From positions 62,001 to 126,000 of the forward strand of contig JALMLS010000451.1 in NCBI GenBank assembly GCA_038496445.1: 64,000 bases of DNA. The letters run 5' to 3'. A model generated the notes under the pieces. The model worked only from the letters and a program-made list of their open reading frames with translations. It ran no database searches and was not told where the DNA came from. Below, piece after piece: positions 11,463 through 23,726 of the stretch (its first letter is position 1; every line of letters starts with the position of its first letter). This stretch comes from Trichosphaerium sp. ATCC 40318 (lineage: Eukaryota; Discosea; Flabellinia; Trichosidae). The translations under genes and the position numbers were made by a program.

Positions 11463-14400
11463 CTAGGAAGGTACACTAGACCAGCCGCCAGAGGATTTAA
11501 ATTTACTGACTACTTTGGCGACTTCTTCATCCGTAGTGCACTCGATCATGGAGCCCCATGTCAATCCCACTTTTAGATTGATCTTCAGTGGCACGTCAAG
11601 CTTTGTTGCATGCTCCATTCCTTCTCTTATTAAATCAGCCATGAGCTCCAAGTTTTCTGGTGGCACTTCATAAATAAGTTCCTGACAAGTTTCATTAAAC
11701 ACAAAAACATGTGATTTTAGTGGTGAGTACGTCGTGTATGTTTAATAAGAGTCTACTGTCGATATTATGCTTCTTGATTAATCTGGCAGTTTTGATCATA
11801 GCCAATTTTACAAGATCTGCTGCGGAGCCTTGAATGATGGTGTTTACAGCCTAAATCAATACGTAAGTTATGTTCAAAGATGTTATAGCTAACCTGTCTT
11901 TCTGCTTGTGTGCGTAATCTATCTGACTTACTTATAATATCTGGTAGCAACCGTTGCCTTCCCCAGAGTGTTAAAACCTTCAAGTCCCTACAAACAAATA
12001 TTAATCTAAGACCAAACCTAAAGAGGCTACCTCTTGGCATCCTTTACGTTTTCTAAAATGAATGTCTTCACAGCAGGATAACGATCTTTGAACTTGCTGA
12101 TGAATTTCAACGCTTGTTCGTGGTTTATGCCCAGTTTTTCTCCCAGGGTTCTCGGACCTATCGCACTGTTTAATGACATCTCTTAAGTTTTTCTTTCAAC
12201 CATACCAATGCCATATGTGATACCATAAACCATGCTCTTTGCTTGGCTACGTTCAGTGGATGATACTTCTTCTGGGCTCTTATCTAAAGGAAATTGAGAC
12301 ATTATACTATTGAATATTTGTTTACTTAGCCAATGAGAAGCCACAAGTCTATGAACGTCCTTACCAGACTTAAAAAAGTCTTGTAAGATTGTGTCGTTTG
12401 CAACATGCGCCAGTATTCTCATTTCGAGTTGTGAGTAATCAGCACCAATTAATACCATGCCAGGAGAAGCCGTAAAAATATCACGAACGTTAACCTTCAC
12501 CCCTTCATCTGTTGGAGTCTCTTGGCTCACATTAAGTTGAGCAGCTTCAAAAGTGATTTCAGCTCTGGCACTTTGCATATTCTAGGACGTTGCTATTAAT
12601 ATTGTGTTGTAACCGTTGACCTACTGGAAATCTACAAGGAATCCGTCCAGTACGAGAACCAGTATGATTCCTAGTAGGAATTTAGTAGGAGTTCCCTTGT
12701 TAATGTAATACAATACCATGAAGGATGGACTCTATTGTTGATTACAAGAGAAGTGACGCCACGGTCATCGACCCAAGTAGATAAAATACCAGCTATGCTT
12801 CTATGGTAATAGTTAAACAACGTAAGGCATTAGAAATTTTTAGTGCCTGTATTCCAGTACTAGTCCTGGTAATGGATGAGCATGTTGTAGTGACTTTAAC
12901 ACATCGAGGCCTGTTGACATTGCTCCGCTTTTGCCTTCAACAGCCTTGTTCGAATTCTTGGTATTTTTATTAGCGCACGTGATTAAATATGGCCTTGGTT
13001 TGTAGTACTGATTTTAATTTAAGAGTATCAAATAGCATTTTTGATACTTGATCGTGACTGCTTAACAAGACAGGCTTCCTAACTCTTGATTAAAGAAAAA
13101 TAACTAAGCTGGAACATACCCACAACATTCTTCGGCTTCTTTTGACAGTTGGTCAGTGCGCCTTATGAGAGAAGATTCCAAACGTTTTAAAGTTGCATCT
13201 TCAAAGCTCATTCCATTTACTTCCATCATAGCAAGTATGGGTATGGCAAGCATTTCCTAATTTGAGTAAGTAGGTGTTCTTGGTGTGATATCATACCAGG
13301 TCATCAAAAGCGCTCTTAAGTCCGTCATTCATTTCGCTCATAAAGTGTATGTATAGTCTGTATAGTACACACATATCTGCATATAATATCTGTGCAGGAT
13401 TAATGAAAGGATTAAGAGCAGGCAATGGTCTTTTGTCTTTAGCACTTTGTTTATCAGTAAACCGTTTGTATACACCTTCATAAGAAAAGTTATCTGCAGA
13501 TGGAGGGTTACATAACCAAGCTGCTATTTGCAAATCGCAAAGCCTTTCAAAGTCAGCTACAAATAATTCATTAGAACAAACTACTTCGCATCTAATAAGC
13601 CATACTATGATATAAAGGTTTTCCTTCATTAACATCATGTTGGATTACCACCTTGGTGCTAAGTTTGCAATTGTACGAAATCTTGTGTTTGATTGTATTT
13701 GATGCAAAGAAATCTCTAACGAATTTCCATCGTTCACTACACGTGATTTCTGATTTTATTGTATCAGTATTTAAGAAATACCCTGTGGTCTATAGATTAA
13801 ATTAGTACTATATTTTATCGTGCATCGTACGCTCTCAGGAATCAGAAAACCGAATCCTATACAAGGTGGTACTACTCGTCTGACAACATCTCCTGGTTTT
13901 CGTTCTGGTTGCCGAATACTAGTTTGTTTAGACTTGAATACAGTGGCCCAAAGTACAATGTTACTCTCGAGTATAGTTGTTACAAACTCGTCAAAAGTAG
14001 CCCTGGAAGCTGTGACGTTAATCAGATGAGCAAAGGCAGTCTTGGCTGCCGGGCGTTTTTTATGCTTTGTAACTTTGCTTGGAGACTTGCTTCCTGTGTA
14101 TGCCATGCGAACTGGCGATTGCTTTGTTGTTGTATTTTTAGTATCTGGAGTGACGCTTGACTCTTTCGGCACCACTTTTCGTCTTTTTGTAGATACACCT
14201 TTAGTAGGGGTATGTTTTCTTTTCTTAGCAGGTTGCACTGAGCCTTTTTTACCTAAGAAAATTAAAGTCAATACACGTGCGATAGTGTTTGAACGATCGT
14301 TAGTACACATACCCGGCGATAACTTCATTCGTTTCTTTGGAGGGCTTTTTGTAGGAGGAGAAGAAAGTTCACGTTTTTTTGGAGAGCTTTTCGGAGAAAC

Positions 14401-14713
14401 AAAGTCCTCAAAGCTTGAACTTCGCTCTATGACCTTTGCATCCTTCTTTTCTGTTTTACTAGTCTTCTGTGTCATACAGTTAATATTCATTCAGTGCTGG
14501 TTACCGCATAGCGTGTTGTACCTCTTTAACGGCTTTTGGCGTGGAAGTGTCGTTATTCTCATTAGATTGCTTTTTCAAGTCTTTCTTCGTTTTTGGACCG
14601 CGTTTAAAGAATGAATCGAGCTTTTGCTGGCCACTATCGTTTGTTTTCCTCAAAACAATTGTAAATGGACGTTGGTGTATTTATTTTAATGCTTACTTAG
14701 CACGTGACGACAT
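11463..14713 (-). CDS. Family A DNA polymerase (Pol nu/theta-like) with PIP box
   Basis: Nuclear repair-type polymerase. A short first exon (MSSRAK) splices to QQKLDSFFKR (14,606-14,629), a canonical QxxLxxFF PCNA-interacting box. A Lys/Ser/Pro-rich, nuclear-localising region (SPPKKRMK, AKKRKHTPT) follows. Then come an exonuclease-like region with LCDLQIAAWLCNP, and the polymerase core: MEVNGMSFEDA, motif A GADYSQLEMRILAHV (near 12,417), motif B RSQAKSMVYGITYG, LTLWGRQRLLPDI, AVNTIIQGSAADLVKLAM, and motif C LNIHDELIYEVP. The HD and E of motif C are separated by a 49-nt intron (11,682-11,730). TGA at 11,463. There is no helicase domain, unlike animal POLQ, so it is nearer POLN in layout. Exonuclease activity cannot be judged by eye. 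Confidence 0.88.
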
Positions 14714-15074
14714 AGCGATCGCTAGAACGTTAGCAGTCGCTTTCTTGCAAACGATACTGTTTTTTCACAGAAATAATAGCAGTCAAACCTGTTACTACAA
14801 ATGTAGACAACTTTCTGCTACTTATCGACATAAAAATCCAAGTAACCATGTAAAGCTCAAACCTTTTTCGACTAAAGAAATGCACAAAAGGTAGAAAGTA
14901 GTACTTAAAAACTGCTCCACATAAAAAAACCACGTGATTTGCAAACAAAACATACGCCTTTTTATTAGTATTGTCCGTATCATTCAAGTTTGCGACAGGT
15001 TTGGCAGAAGTATCAAAGTGTAAGATCTTGCAAGAACTAACAAAACTGACAGATCTTGTAACTTCTGCTAGTTC
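14714..15074. other. Gap between DNA polymerase promoter and inverted-repeat arm
   Basis: About 360 bp. An open frame exists on the minus strand (14,730-15,107) but it has no recognisable domain, no good start context and runs into the repeat arm, so I do not call it. CACGTG occurs at 14,701-14,706, inside the polymerase first exon, and again near 14,931. Confidence 0.4.
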
Positions 15075-15272
15075 GTGGTTGCTGCGTATTTTGATACTTG
15101 AGACCACAATTTATAGGTGATGTGGTCTAAACCGATAAAATAGCGCTGCAACTCAACTGGAATTCGTATTAGCGAGGTGTAATGTGTTGTACAGCTATTA
15201 ACTGAGTCCTTTGTCTAATGTAAGTTAAATTTGCTTCAGTCTATGGTGTACCTTTTTTGATGGATGATCCAT
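15075..15272 (-). pseudogene. 5' fragment of the MORN/YwqK-type gene (left copy)
   Basis: It starts with the same MDHPSKK exon and GTACACC intron as the right-hand gene. After the CCAG acceptor, exon 2 has one base fewer than the right copy, so the spliced frame runs into a stop. In the other frame it reads ELQRYFIGLDHITYKLWSQVSK, clearly homologous. The copy ends at the arm boundary and lacks all repeat units. It is a dead duplicate fragment. Confidence 0.6.
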
Positions 15273-15772
15273 ACTGTGATGTGATGTTTATAGATACTAG
15301 GACGTGAATAAACAAGAAGTTTCATTTCAATCAGTTTTTTCGGGATGGAGTATTCAATCACGTTCCATGTGCGAATTCAAAACAAATAATTATTTTCTTA
15401 AGATCCCTATCAATTCTACAACACCTATTAGGAGATACTCCGGTACCCTCACTGACATCTAAGGCCAGAACTTTGGTTTATTCGTGTAAACTCTTCGGTT
15501 GCTTTCCTTATGGAACACTCAGAATAGAAATGTACTACAAAGTGATTGTATGAGTATTGTACTATTTTTCTTGGAACTTATCGTCTTCATAATAGTTGGC
15601 TCTTAGCACAATCTCAGGTGTAGAAATATTTGAAATTTATGCAAATTGCAAGCAATACTGAACGAAATATGAGTTTATTCTTGTACTTGGCTCATTGTTT
15701 TAGATATCTTGTACAAGCCAAATATGGTTACAGCAGTGACGAGGCGCCTAACAGACATTCAAGAGTACACAT

Positions 15773-16382
15773 TCAAATAAAATACAGAACAAAATAAACA
15801 ATTGTTCCAATTGTTTCAAGCACAAGCAAGATAAGAGATATGATGCCAAAACCTCTGCAAAGGGATTAATAGTGGAAAAAAACCTATGAATCATACCTCG
15901 TTAACCTATCTTTGGAAGTGATAAACATGGCAGCAGCACACCATGGAAAGTAACAGAAAATACCAAGAATAAATCTTGTTGGTACGTTAACAAAACTGTA
16001 CAACAATAGGTGATACTAGATGACGTACAAGCTACATGCCATTTTTCTATCTTTTCTCTCGTGACCCTCCAGTTTTCTTAGGAATTATTAATACTTGTTT
16101 TAGCAATATTTACAAGTACATAAAGAAAATCACGCACACTTTAGTTGGTTTAGTATCTGCTGTGACAAGCACGTTTGATTGTATCCTTAGTGCCAAATCG
16201 TCTGTATCATTAGCTTTTGTGTCTGTTGCTTTGTTTTCCGTTTGAAGTGGAGGTTGTATTATGTTCGGATTGTATGGTTGTTCTTGATTTACAACTTCCG
16301 TATCTGTTACCTCATCTTCCATTTGAAGTGGGTGTTGTATTATATTTGGGTTGTACGGTTGTTCTATGTCGTTTTGATCCAT
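15773..16382 (-). CDS. Small two-TM protein with PYNPNIIQ repeats (left copy)
   Basis: I do not recognise the family. The N-terminal cytosolic-looking half holds two copies of QPYNPNIIQ followed by HPLQ or PPLQ and an acidic Thr-rich linker. A middle exon reads KLEGHERKDRKM. The C-terminal half has two hydrophobic helices: RFILGIFCYFPWCAAAMF and IISLILLVLETIGTIVYF, separated by ITSKDRLTRGFG. Introns begin GTGCGTGA, GTACGTC and GTATGAT and keep the frame open to a TGA at 15,773. The spliced frame is intact, as it is in the inverted right copy, which suggests both may still be expressed. The last residues differ between the copies (YFI here). The function is unknown; a small membrane adaptor is only a guess. 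Confidence 0.7.
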
Positions 16383-16410
16383 TTTCTACAAGTTATAGTC
16401 TTTTGTGACA

Positions 16411-17743
16411 GTTTTAGTGCCTGCAGTTGAGATGGTTTATGGCGTAGTACAAAATAATACCTTTAAGACTTTCGCCAGGAGCTCACGCCACGGATATGAT
16501 ATTTTCAAATTTTTCAGACCTGGAAACGGGTAAACATTATCCGACCCGACACGTGCACATTTTTTTTTCGTATGAAAACAAAACCATTGGCGGCCTTGCC
16601 CTCTTTGCTATTGTCAATTACGTGCGAATGGATTTATTGTTCAAGCCAAAAGATATTCTCGCATTTAATTACTCGTATCACGGTATGTAATGTAAACACT
16701 AGTACAACTACACGCTAGTTTCATTAGCTACTTACTTTTTTGCCGTCATTTACGAGAGCGCAGATAGCCACCTAGCGAATACAAGCGTTAACATTAATGT
16801 CTTCTCGTTGTGCAGTGCCAGCTTCTTTGTTACCATTGGCACTGGTCACGTGGTTTTCGTAGCTTTGAGACTTTAGCTAGAATTGAGTAGTACACCAAGT
16901 TCTTGAAGCCAAAATATCACAAACCCTGCGCAGAGTTGTATGAATGTAGTAGATGTTGCTGGCACCTTGGAAGTTCTCACTAACGAAGAATTAGCGGCAG
17001 TGTATTAACCGAGAAGGCATGACGGCAACGCTTGTATTTTCTGGGAAGGCAATACAACAACATAACAAAACTTGTTACTATTAGGTCATTGAAAAGAAAG
17101 ATGTAAAGCAAAAGATCATCATTTCATGTAATCCCTTGCCATCTGACGTTTGCTTTATATTGCAACCTTGTGAAAAATAGTAGGATGAGCACTAAGCGTT
17201 CAACATTGTTGTCTGTTTTCAAAACAATGATTAGGCCTCGTTCATTACGCTACCAGTAATGCCCTTGCTGGCATGACAATTATTTCTGGTACGAGCTTAT
17301 ACAATACTTGTTGATAGTTTAATCTAGTAGCGACCACTTTATTGGGTGGTAGAAACAACATCAAGTGCCACGCTAGAGTCACTAGACGTTGATGTCTTCC
17401 CTCCCAAAAGCTATCTAGTTAAATGAATTGCGAATGAGGAGTAAGATTGAGAAATAGGTTCTAACTTTGTGCCATGATTGATAACGCTTTGTAAATTTCA
17501 AGTCCTTAAACATATCAACGAAGTTGTTATTTGACACCAATTTCGTACACGAACAATGGATGGGGCTATCCGAATCGTTCACCTAATAGAGGGAATGCTC
17601 TTTCAACCTGACAAAGTCTAACACCTAAGAAATTGTTCTAGACATGTGGTCAAAAGATATCTAAACAAGAATGACGGTAGCCATAAGCTTACATCATAAT
17701 TGCTCCAACAGAACTTAACTTTGCTTCAGTGTGCACACCAAAC
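16411..17743. other. Long gene-poor stretch
   Basis: About 1.3 kb between the left repeat arm and the amidase. A 64-codon plus-strand frame at 16,496-16,690 and an out-of-frame Met with a leader-like MKTKPLAALPSLLLS near 16,579 are the only coding-like hints. Neither extends by splicing that I can see. The rest (16,900-17,700) has frequent stops on both strands and may be decayed sequence. CACGTG occurs near 16,551 and 16,847. Confidence 0.4.
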
Positions 17744-19863
17744 ATGGGAAACTATACCTGTGCCCTTTTTCTAGCATTTGTACTGTATTTTTGTACTGTA
17801 GCGCACGCAAACGGTTCATACAAGGTGTTCGAAGCGACAATAAAACGAGTACATGAAGCAATACATAATGGCGAGAGCTGTACAAGTAAGAACACATGAG
17901 TCTAATTAGACATCTTTAACCAATAGAAAGGTATTATAACAAAACATTTAGCGCTTATTGAGGCGAACGATGCGCATCAGAAAGCATACAACGCCATGAC
18001 TGCCATCAACCATGACGCACTTAAGTTGGATCGAGACGTAATAATGTAGTGCTAATTTTGCTGATAGGAGAGCTGCAGAATTAGATACATTGATAAATTC
18101 GAAGGGAACACGTCAGAAAGTTTTAGCAGAAATGCCGCTGTTCTGTGTTGCAACAGTTGTAAAGGATAACATTAATTTTGAAGGTAGGTTTCCAAAAACA
18201 TTCTTATTTTTTGCTGTATATGTAGCTCATTGGAACGCAAGGGATGACTACTACATCTGGTGTTGAAGCGATGCGTGATGTTATGCCGTACCAAACAGCG
18301 CCTGTGCTTGAAGTCATGATAAACAAAGGTCGACTTGAATTTTCTCAAAATCTCCCTCTTTTTTTCCTAAGCAGTTTATTTTCAAGTAGGAGTTGTTGTA
18401 CTTGGTAAGACAAACCTAGCTGAATTTGCCATGTCACGATTAAACACAATCAGGTAAACTTGTGGGTATTTCACGACTGCCTGTAAAATACCATTCAAGA
18501 CTTTATTTAATTACACTATAGTTCTTTTGGCGGGCAAACAAGAAACGCTTATGGAACTTCAATTACCCCTTATGGTTCGAGCGGGGGTACAGGAACTGCA
18601 GTGACTGCAAGTTATGGTATTCTAGGCATTGGGTCAGGTACGTAATTAGTGAGACTGTATTGTTGATTTAAGTATTTAAGATACGTCTGGTTCCATACAA
18701 ATGCCTTCAAGTGCAGCTGCAATTGTGGGTATTCGACCAACGAAAGGACTTATTTCAACAGAAGGAGTGGCACCAGCTTGGATTTTTGCTGATGTCATTG
18801 GGCCTATGTGCCGTACAGTTGAAGATGTTGCAGCGCTCTTCGATGTAACTACTTTCACAACTCTCTTTTTCTGTTTTATTTAACTTGTGTAGGTAATGGT
18901 AGATGACCATTCAGACTTTGGAATAGACTATAGGGATTATGTAAATATATATGGACTTAAGAATACTAGAATTGGCTTTGCTGTTGAATCTCTAGAGCGT
19001 GGAAGGCCAGATAGAGAGGTGTCACATCAGATAATTGTGTTAGTTGATTGAGATTCTTACCATTCATAGGTTGAAGCCTTGGTTAGATCAGCTATTAGTG
19101 CAATGGAAAGCGGTGGAGCTGATGTTGCTAATATAGAATTTATAGAAGAATATGATGCAATAGAAGAACAAATGAATCAATATTTGGAAATATGTAATCC
19201 TCAAGTACGTGAGATGTTAGTTACCACCTCTATGCTTACCTGCTCCAAAAGCAATTCTACTACTTCTTTAATGAATATTTGGAGACAACTACTTCGAGTG
19301 ATCTTAATATGCGAGATATTTACATGTCCGGTGAGCCAAGAGAACGTCAAACAAATTTTCATAGTTTTGCTTCTCAACTTGTTTTTGCTCACGTGATATA
19401 AGGTCAGTTTCTGGATTTTGTTAGACCGTCTTTGCAACGTGCTGTAGCAACTAATACTACAAGTAATCCAATGGGTAACGAAGATTGCAGAAACTTGCTA
19501 TTAGTAAAAGCAGAAGCTGCTGACTTTCTCGATTATATCTTCGACAAGAATAACTTGGATGCTATTGTGTTTCCGGTTGTTAATCAACCGCCTTATAGCC
19601 CCCCTGGATTTGACACACCCCCTGGTATATCATAAGTATCAAGTACCTTGCTTAAGTTGCTTACATTTCGTTTAGGCTACCAGCAGTTTTCGTATATTGC
19701 TCCTTTTGCAGGGTTTCCAACTATTACTTTGCCTATTGGTAACACGAACAAAGATCTGCCTGTTGGCCTCAACATCATGGCAAAACGCTTTCAAGAGCAT
19801 ACCCTTATCAAATTAGCGTCGGGGTTAGAACATGAAATCAATGGAAGACAACCTCCAGAATAA
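17744..19863 (+). CDS. Secreted amidase (amidase-signature family)
   Basis: Amide hydrolase with a Ser-cisSer-Lys triad. The start at 17,744 gives a signal peptide (GNYTCALFLAFVLYFCTVAHA), so the product should be secreted or vesicular. Exons then read YKVFEATIKRVHEAIHNG, HLALIEANDAHQKAYNAM, VVKDNINFEGMTTTSG (catalytic Lys), TNLAEFAMSR, TPYGSSGGTGTAV (the GSSGG signature, cis-Ser region) and GIGSDTSGSIQMPS (nucleophile region). IVGIRPTKGLIS and DVIGPMCRTVEDVA follow. The C-terminal exons have AIVFPVVNQPPYSPPG and FAGFPTITLPIGN. TAA at 19,861. About nine short introns. Substrate unknown; fungal and plant relatives act on indole-acetamide, fatty amides or peptide-like amides. It lies convergent to SNIP1, inside the inverted-duplication spacer. 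Confidence 0.9.
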
Positions 19864-20039
19864 AACAAAATTTCTGATGGAGTGCACTTGAAATCCGTTT
19901 TTTTTCAATGTAGTACATCTTTGCCGTTATAGCTAGAGGAGCTTGCGGGCAAGCCAATATCCTGTGACAAAATGCCTATCGAATTAAAGTGATAATACTA
20001 CGATGAAGGTGGGAAACATAATTTTATTGTAACAGAGAT

Positions 20040-21237
20040 TCAAACAGCGTTCTCCGATAAAATGATATACTCACGTGAGCTGAACCCAAACTTGATTGAG
20101 TCTTTTTCAAGTAATTGAATGTATCTCGAACCGTCAACACGGCTTCCATTTAAATGAGTTCCATTTGTGCTATTCAAATCCATCAAGTATGCTCTACAAA
20201 AATCCTTAGTAACTATGCTATCACCAAACAATCAAAGAAAAAAGAATACCTCTCTCTTTTACCATCCTTTGTTCTTACAGAACGGAATTGAATGACTGCG
20301 TGTTGTTTCGAACATGATGGATGATCTACAGGAATATCACAAACAGACCTATCGCGTCCGAAAAGATACATAGTTTTTTTACTAATGTGGTACGGTTCTA
20401 GGCATAAAAAGGTTAGAAAATTGACATTTCACTTGTTTGGTTTTTTTAACTCACCGAGTGACTCTTTGCCTTTGAAAACATACAAGCGCCATTTTGTTGA
20501 TGGTATTACTTTATCTTCTGGTTCCATGTACTTCATTTCGACACCTCTTAGCGACGGCGGTTAGTACTAATTTTATTGCATTTGGGTGCTACGCACTTGT
20601 ATGTACGCAATTCTTTGGTAAGGTTGCCGGATGGCTTGAAGTTTGGCTTTTCTTTCTCGTCTTCTGGGACTTCGTCTTCGTCCGGCTTGTCTTCAAACAT
20701 TTCCTTCAGAAGGTGAGCAGTCTAAACATGACTACTTATCGTGGCGTGCCGGTTTACCCCACTCGTATTTTACTCGTTTATTGGCACGATCCTCTTCCTC
20801 GCGCCTTCTCTTGCCTCTGCTCATTACTGGACCTACCAGTATGGTGAGTGTGATTGTCAGTGTCAGTAGCTTACGTCTGTCATCTTTGTTATCCCTGCCA
20901 CGGCCACCACGACCGCCACGACCGCCGCGCCTGGCGTTGTCACGTCTTGCAGGCGACCTATACTCCTTTAGATGAGAATAACGGATTGCTTATACCTGCT
21001 GTCTTGTCTACGCCTTCGTGGAGGACTTCTGCTGCGTTTGCGGCTCCGTGGAGGAGACCTAATGGCTGTAAGAAAGCTGTAAAAGTGAAGTACGTTAAAT
21101 TAGGTCGGATTGCTAACCTTCCAGCGCTACTTTACCTACTGCGTCGTATTGGGGAACTTGCAGAGCTACTAATCAAAAATTAATCTGTAAGTTAATTATA
21201 TTGGGTAGTGCCTGTCCGAGTCACTTGAACTACTCAT
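20040..21237 (-). CDS. SNIP1: SNIP1/DDL/Pml1-like FHA splicing factor
   Basis: Nuclear FHA protein of the spliceosomal/RES-type complexes. The N terminus is an SR/RG-rich tail (SPIRRSR, SPPRSRKRSRSPPRRRR, then GGRGGRGGRGRD). An acidic stretch and the family signature KPNFKPSGNLTKELRTYKG come next, then KYMEPED, TKWRLYVFKGKESL and the FHA core: YLFGRDRSVCDIPVDHPSCS with KQHAVIQFR, LMDLNSTNGTHLNG and SIKFGFSSREYIIL. These align with SNIP1 almost end to end. TGA at 20,040. The first exon is tentative: the ATG at 21,237 gives MSSSSDSD. In Dicer-processing and pre-mRNA splicing the family binds phospho-Thr partners. Confidence 0.9.
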
Positions 21238-21387
21238 TTGCCTGCGTGTCTTCGAAGTTGAAACAGAATTGCTTTGTACAGAACCACAAAAAAGTAAAAT
21301 AAGTCTCACTTTTTCAAACTGTAAGATAAGCTAGCTAGAGAACTACAAGCAATTGCGTGCGTTCGAAGGTACTTTTACTTGATGTAA

Positions 21388-22889
21388 ATGGTAACACGGC
21401 GAATACGTGTTAGTGGACTGTTTAAGGGTAATGATGACGCCAAGGATACACTGCAAGTTCAACGGCGCAAATTCGATGATATTGCTGAAAAAATTGGTCT
21501 AAAATCACTTGACGGGTGGAATGATGTAACAGCTGACCTTATTATCACCCACGGTGGCTCAGGGTTGATTAAACAGTGAGTTTTGTTAATGACACTTCAC
21601 GATCCTGACATTGTAGATATGGTGGCTCCGTACGCGAGGCTATTGATACATTATATCCAAACCACACATGGGACTATTTGAGATTTAGGTACATTGTACA
21701 AATCTCCGTTACTGTGACACTGTTTAGAATGGGCCCACGTGGACATTGGGATAGTATCAACAATCAAAGGCAAGCCATTGAAGCTGCAGCCAAAGATTTG
21801 GGAATTAAAGATATTGATGGCTTATACAGTCTTACGTGGGCAAACTTGCGTAAACATAGAGCATCTGCTCTTGTTCATAGGTACTATTAGTTTATTGTAG
21901 GGTGTTACTAAGACGAAAAAGATATGGATCTATAGCTAGCATCATCGATAATGTGTATTTTGGTTACAAACAGAAGTATGTGCATGTTAGTTTTCTGTCT
22001 GAATTTCCATTTTAGGAGAGACAGAATTAAACAACACACAAGTCACAGACGATTCTTTGAAAATATTATGGTTTACCTAAGGCTGTACAATATGGAGGCA
22101 TGGTATTCTACCACAGAACTTGACACTAGACACCTTGGCATTGAGAAAGTATTACAAGAGTATGTGCGCTAGTTATGCTCAATTTTTAACACGTGAGCAA
22201 GGTATGGAAATTGTATCTCGAGAGCCATGCGTACCCTATTCCCAGAGCACGAGTGGGATTCTTTAAGATTAAGGTACACCAATACAATTTTAGCAAGCGC
22301 CAGTAATCATTATATTATATCAGACGCTATCATATTTCTGATGACTTTCATGACCGTGGCTGGGTAAAACTTATTGGAAAGAAAATTGGTGTTGTAGAAA
22401 TAGATGACTGGTACAATGTATCACGTTTGTTATTTGAGCAACATGGCGGACAACCTATGATAAAAAAGTACGCTTAGTGTTCATTACTATATAATCTGAT
22501 ATCATTTAGATATGGTTCTCTGCGTGGCGTATTACGAACTGTATATAGCGACCGCAAGTGGGATTTTAGACAAATTAAACCTCGTGGCTTCTGGCAAAAT
22601 AGAAAGAATCAACACTCTTTTTTGACAAAGCTTGCGGATAAATTTTGCATAGAGAACATGGAGGATTGGTGCGTAGTAGTAAGCATTTGCATTGCAACTT
22701 ACACTCTCAACAAGGTACCGTGTATCAACAACTCAGGTTACAGATTTAGGAGGTGGATTTGTTCAATACTATCCCCAAGTGTTATCTACCTTCGCACCTG
22801 GATACAAATGGGAGTGGCATAGATTTCCAATAACCACCAAGCGAGCAAAACAAAGGTACACAGCTAAACAAAACTTTCAGCACTTATAA
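21388..22889 (+). CDS. Truncated member of a GFW/EDWY tandem-repeat protein family
   Basis: It contains four to five modules of about 60-70 residues with the recurring pattern: hWxxxxNQRxxhxxhAxxLxIxxhxDWYxV...GGxxLhxxYYGGSLxxALxxhYPxHxWDxLRF. Examples are HWDSINNQRQAIEAAAKDLG, YGGSVREAIDTLYPNHTWD, EHEWDSLRLR, VEIDDWYNVSRLLFEQHGG and GFWQNRKNQHSFLTKLADKF. The last module (DLGGGFVQYYPQVLSTF, YKWEWHRF) aligns closely with the corresponding module of the paralogue at 45,562-46,986. The frame then stops at 22,887-22,889, before the nuclease-like domain that the paralogue carries. I found no continuation downstream. It may be a pseudogene or a repeat-only protein. Confidence 0.7.
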
Positions 22890-23694
22890 TGGTTAGGTGG
22901 CTCCAAACGTGTACAAAGAAACTCATACCCGAGCTGTATGATAGGGGACAAAAAGATTTTTGTTTCAATGCTCAGTAGGCGCTGTGTGATTATGATTAAA
23001 GCAAATTGAAAGAGCTCAGTTTTTTTAATTAAAACGTTTTTAATCGTTTTTAATCGTTTTTTTTTTACGTGCTAAATGTTAACATACTTTTCAACAACCT
23101 TTTACAACCACTCTATAAGAATATAGTGACGGGAACGCTTGTATTCCTGATTGGGCTACCCATAGTTGTTTTTACGAAAGTTACGACTATCATTACAATT
23201 ACTAACTGCTTGTAAGTTGTGGAAATGGATGGTAAAAACTTTCGTACCGATTGAAACACAGTTATGCCAATGGTTCCATTAGTACCTGTTGTATCAACGG
23301 TTTGTAACTCACAATTACAACGAGATATTCGTTTTTGTGGAAAAAAAAGCAATGTGCACGTGTTATAAATTACCTTTGAAATGTCAAAATAACTTTGTAA
23401 TATGGTCTAGGCTCTTCGGAGAACGAAACCGTGAAGGTATTGTATCTGGTGAACGTATAAAAGTTTACAAGTTATTTTGTGTACGTTAGTAAACAACTAT
23501 TATTGGACACTCCACCTCAACAACAGAAGCCACTCAAACAAAAGGCTCAGTAGAATATCTAAAACAATTACAGGCGCGTAATCCACTCCTTTGTATTTTT
23601 CTCAATACCGTCAAAATAAAAAACAGTTCTTCTTGCTGTATTGTACACCTTTTTTCTTGTTTCATGTGCCCTTGTTTATTTCATCCATAGCAAC
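22890..23694. other. Gap between truncated repeat gene and right repeat arm
   Basis: About 800 bp. It has a short direct repeat of TTTTTAATCG (about 23,035-23,062) followed by a T-run. Frames at 23,113-23,352 (minus) and 23,289-23,489 (plus) are short and without recognisable motifs. No gene is supported. Confidence 0.4.
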
Positions 23695-23726
23695 TTTTAC
23701 TATCACAAAAAGAATAGCTCGAAAAA

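Larger units (their letters stand above)
15075..16410 (-). repeat. Left arm of a large inverted duplication
   Basis: This segment is the reverse complement of 23,695-25,166. The match is clear through the small TM gene, its introns, about 500 bp of non-coding sequence and the start of a MORN-type gene. By eye, about 95% of bases agree over the roughly 200 bp I lined up (15,121-15,320 with 24,930-25,130). The right arm is longer mainly because of an insertion in one intron. The match fades near 16,390-16,410 and stops at the GTGGTT at 15,075. The arms are not identical, so this is an old duplication rather than an assembly fold-back. I see no target-site duplications or transposase. Confidence 0.9.

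Noticed and set aside
14042-14614. 190-codon plus-strand open frame
   Set aside because: It lies antisense to the basic N-terminal exons of the DNA polymerase, where splicing joins and a PIP box support the minus strand. No motif was seen on the plus strand.
16411-17743. Decayed transposase or other gene
   Set aside because: I looked through three frames on each strand and found only short stretches without recognisable catalytic residues.
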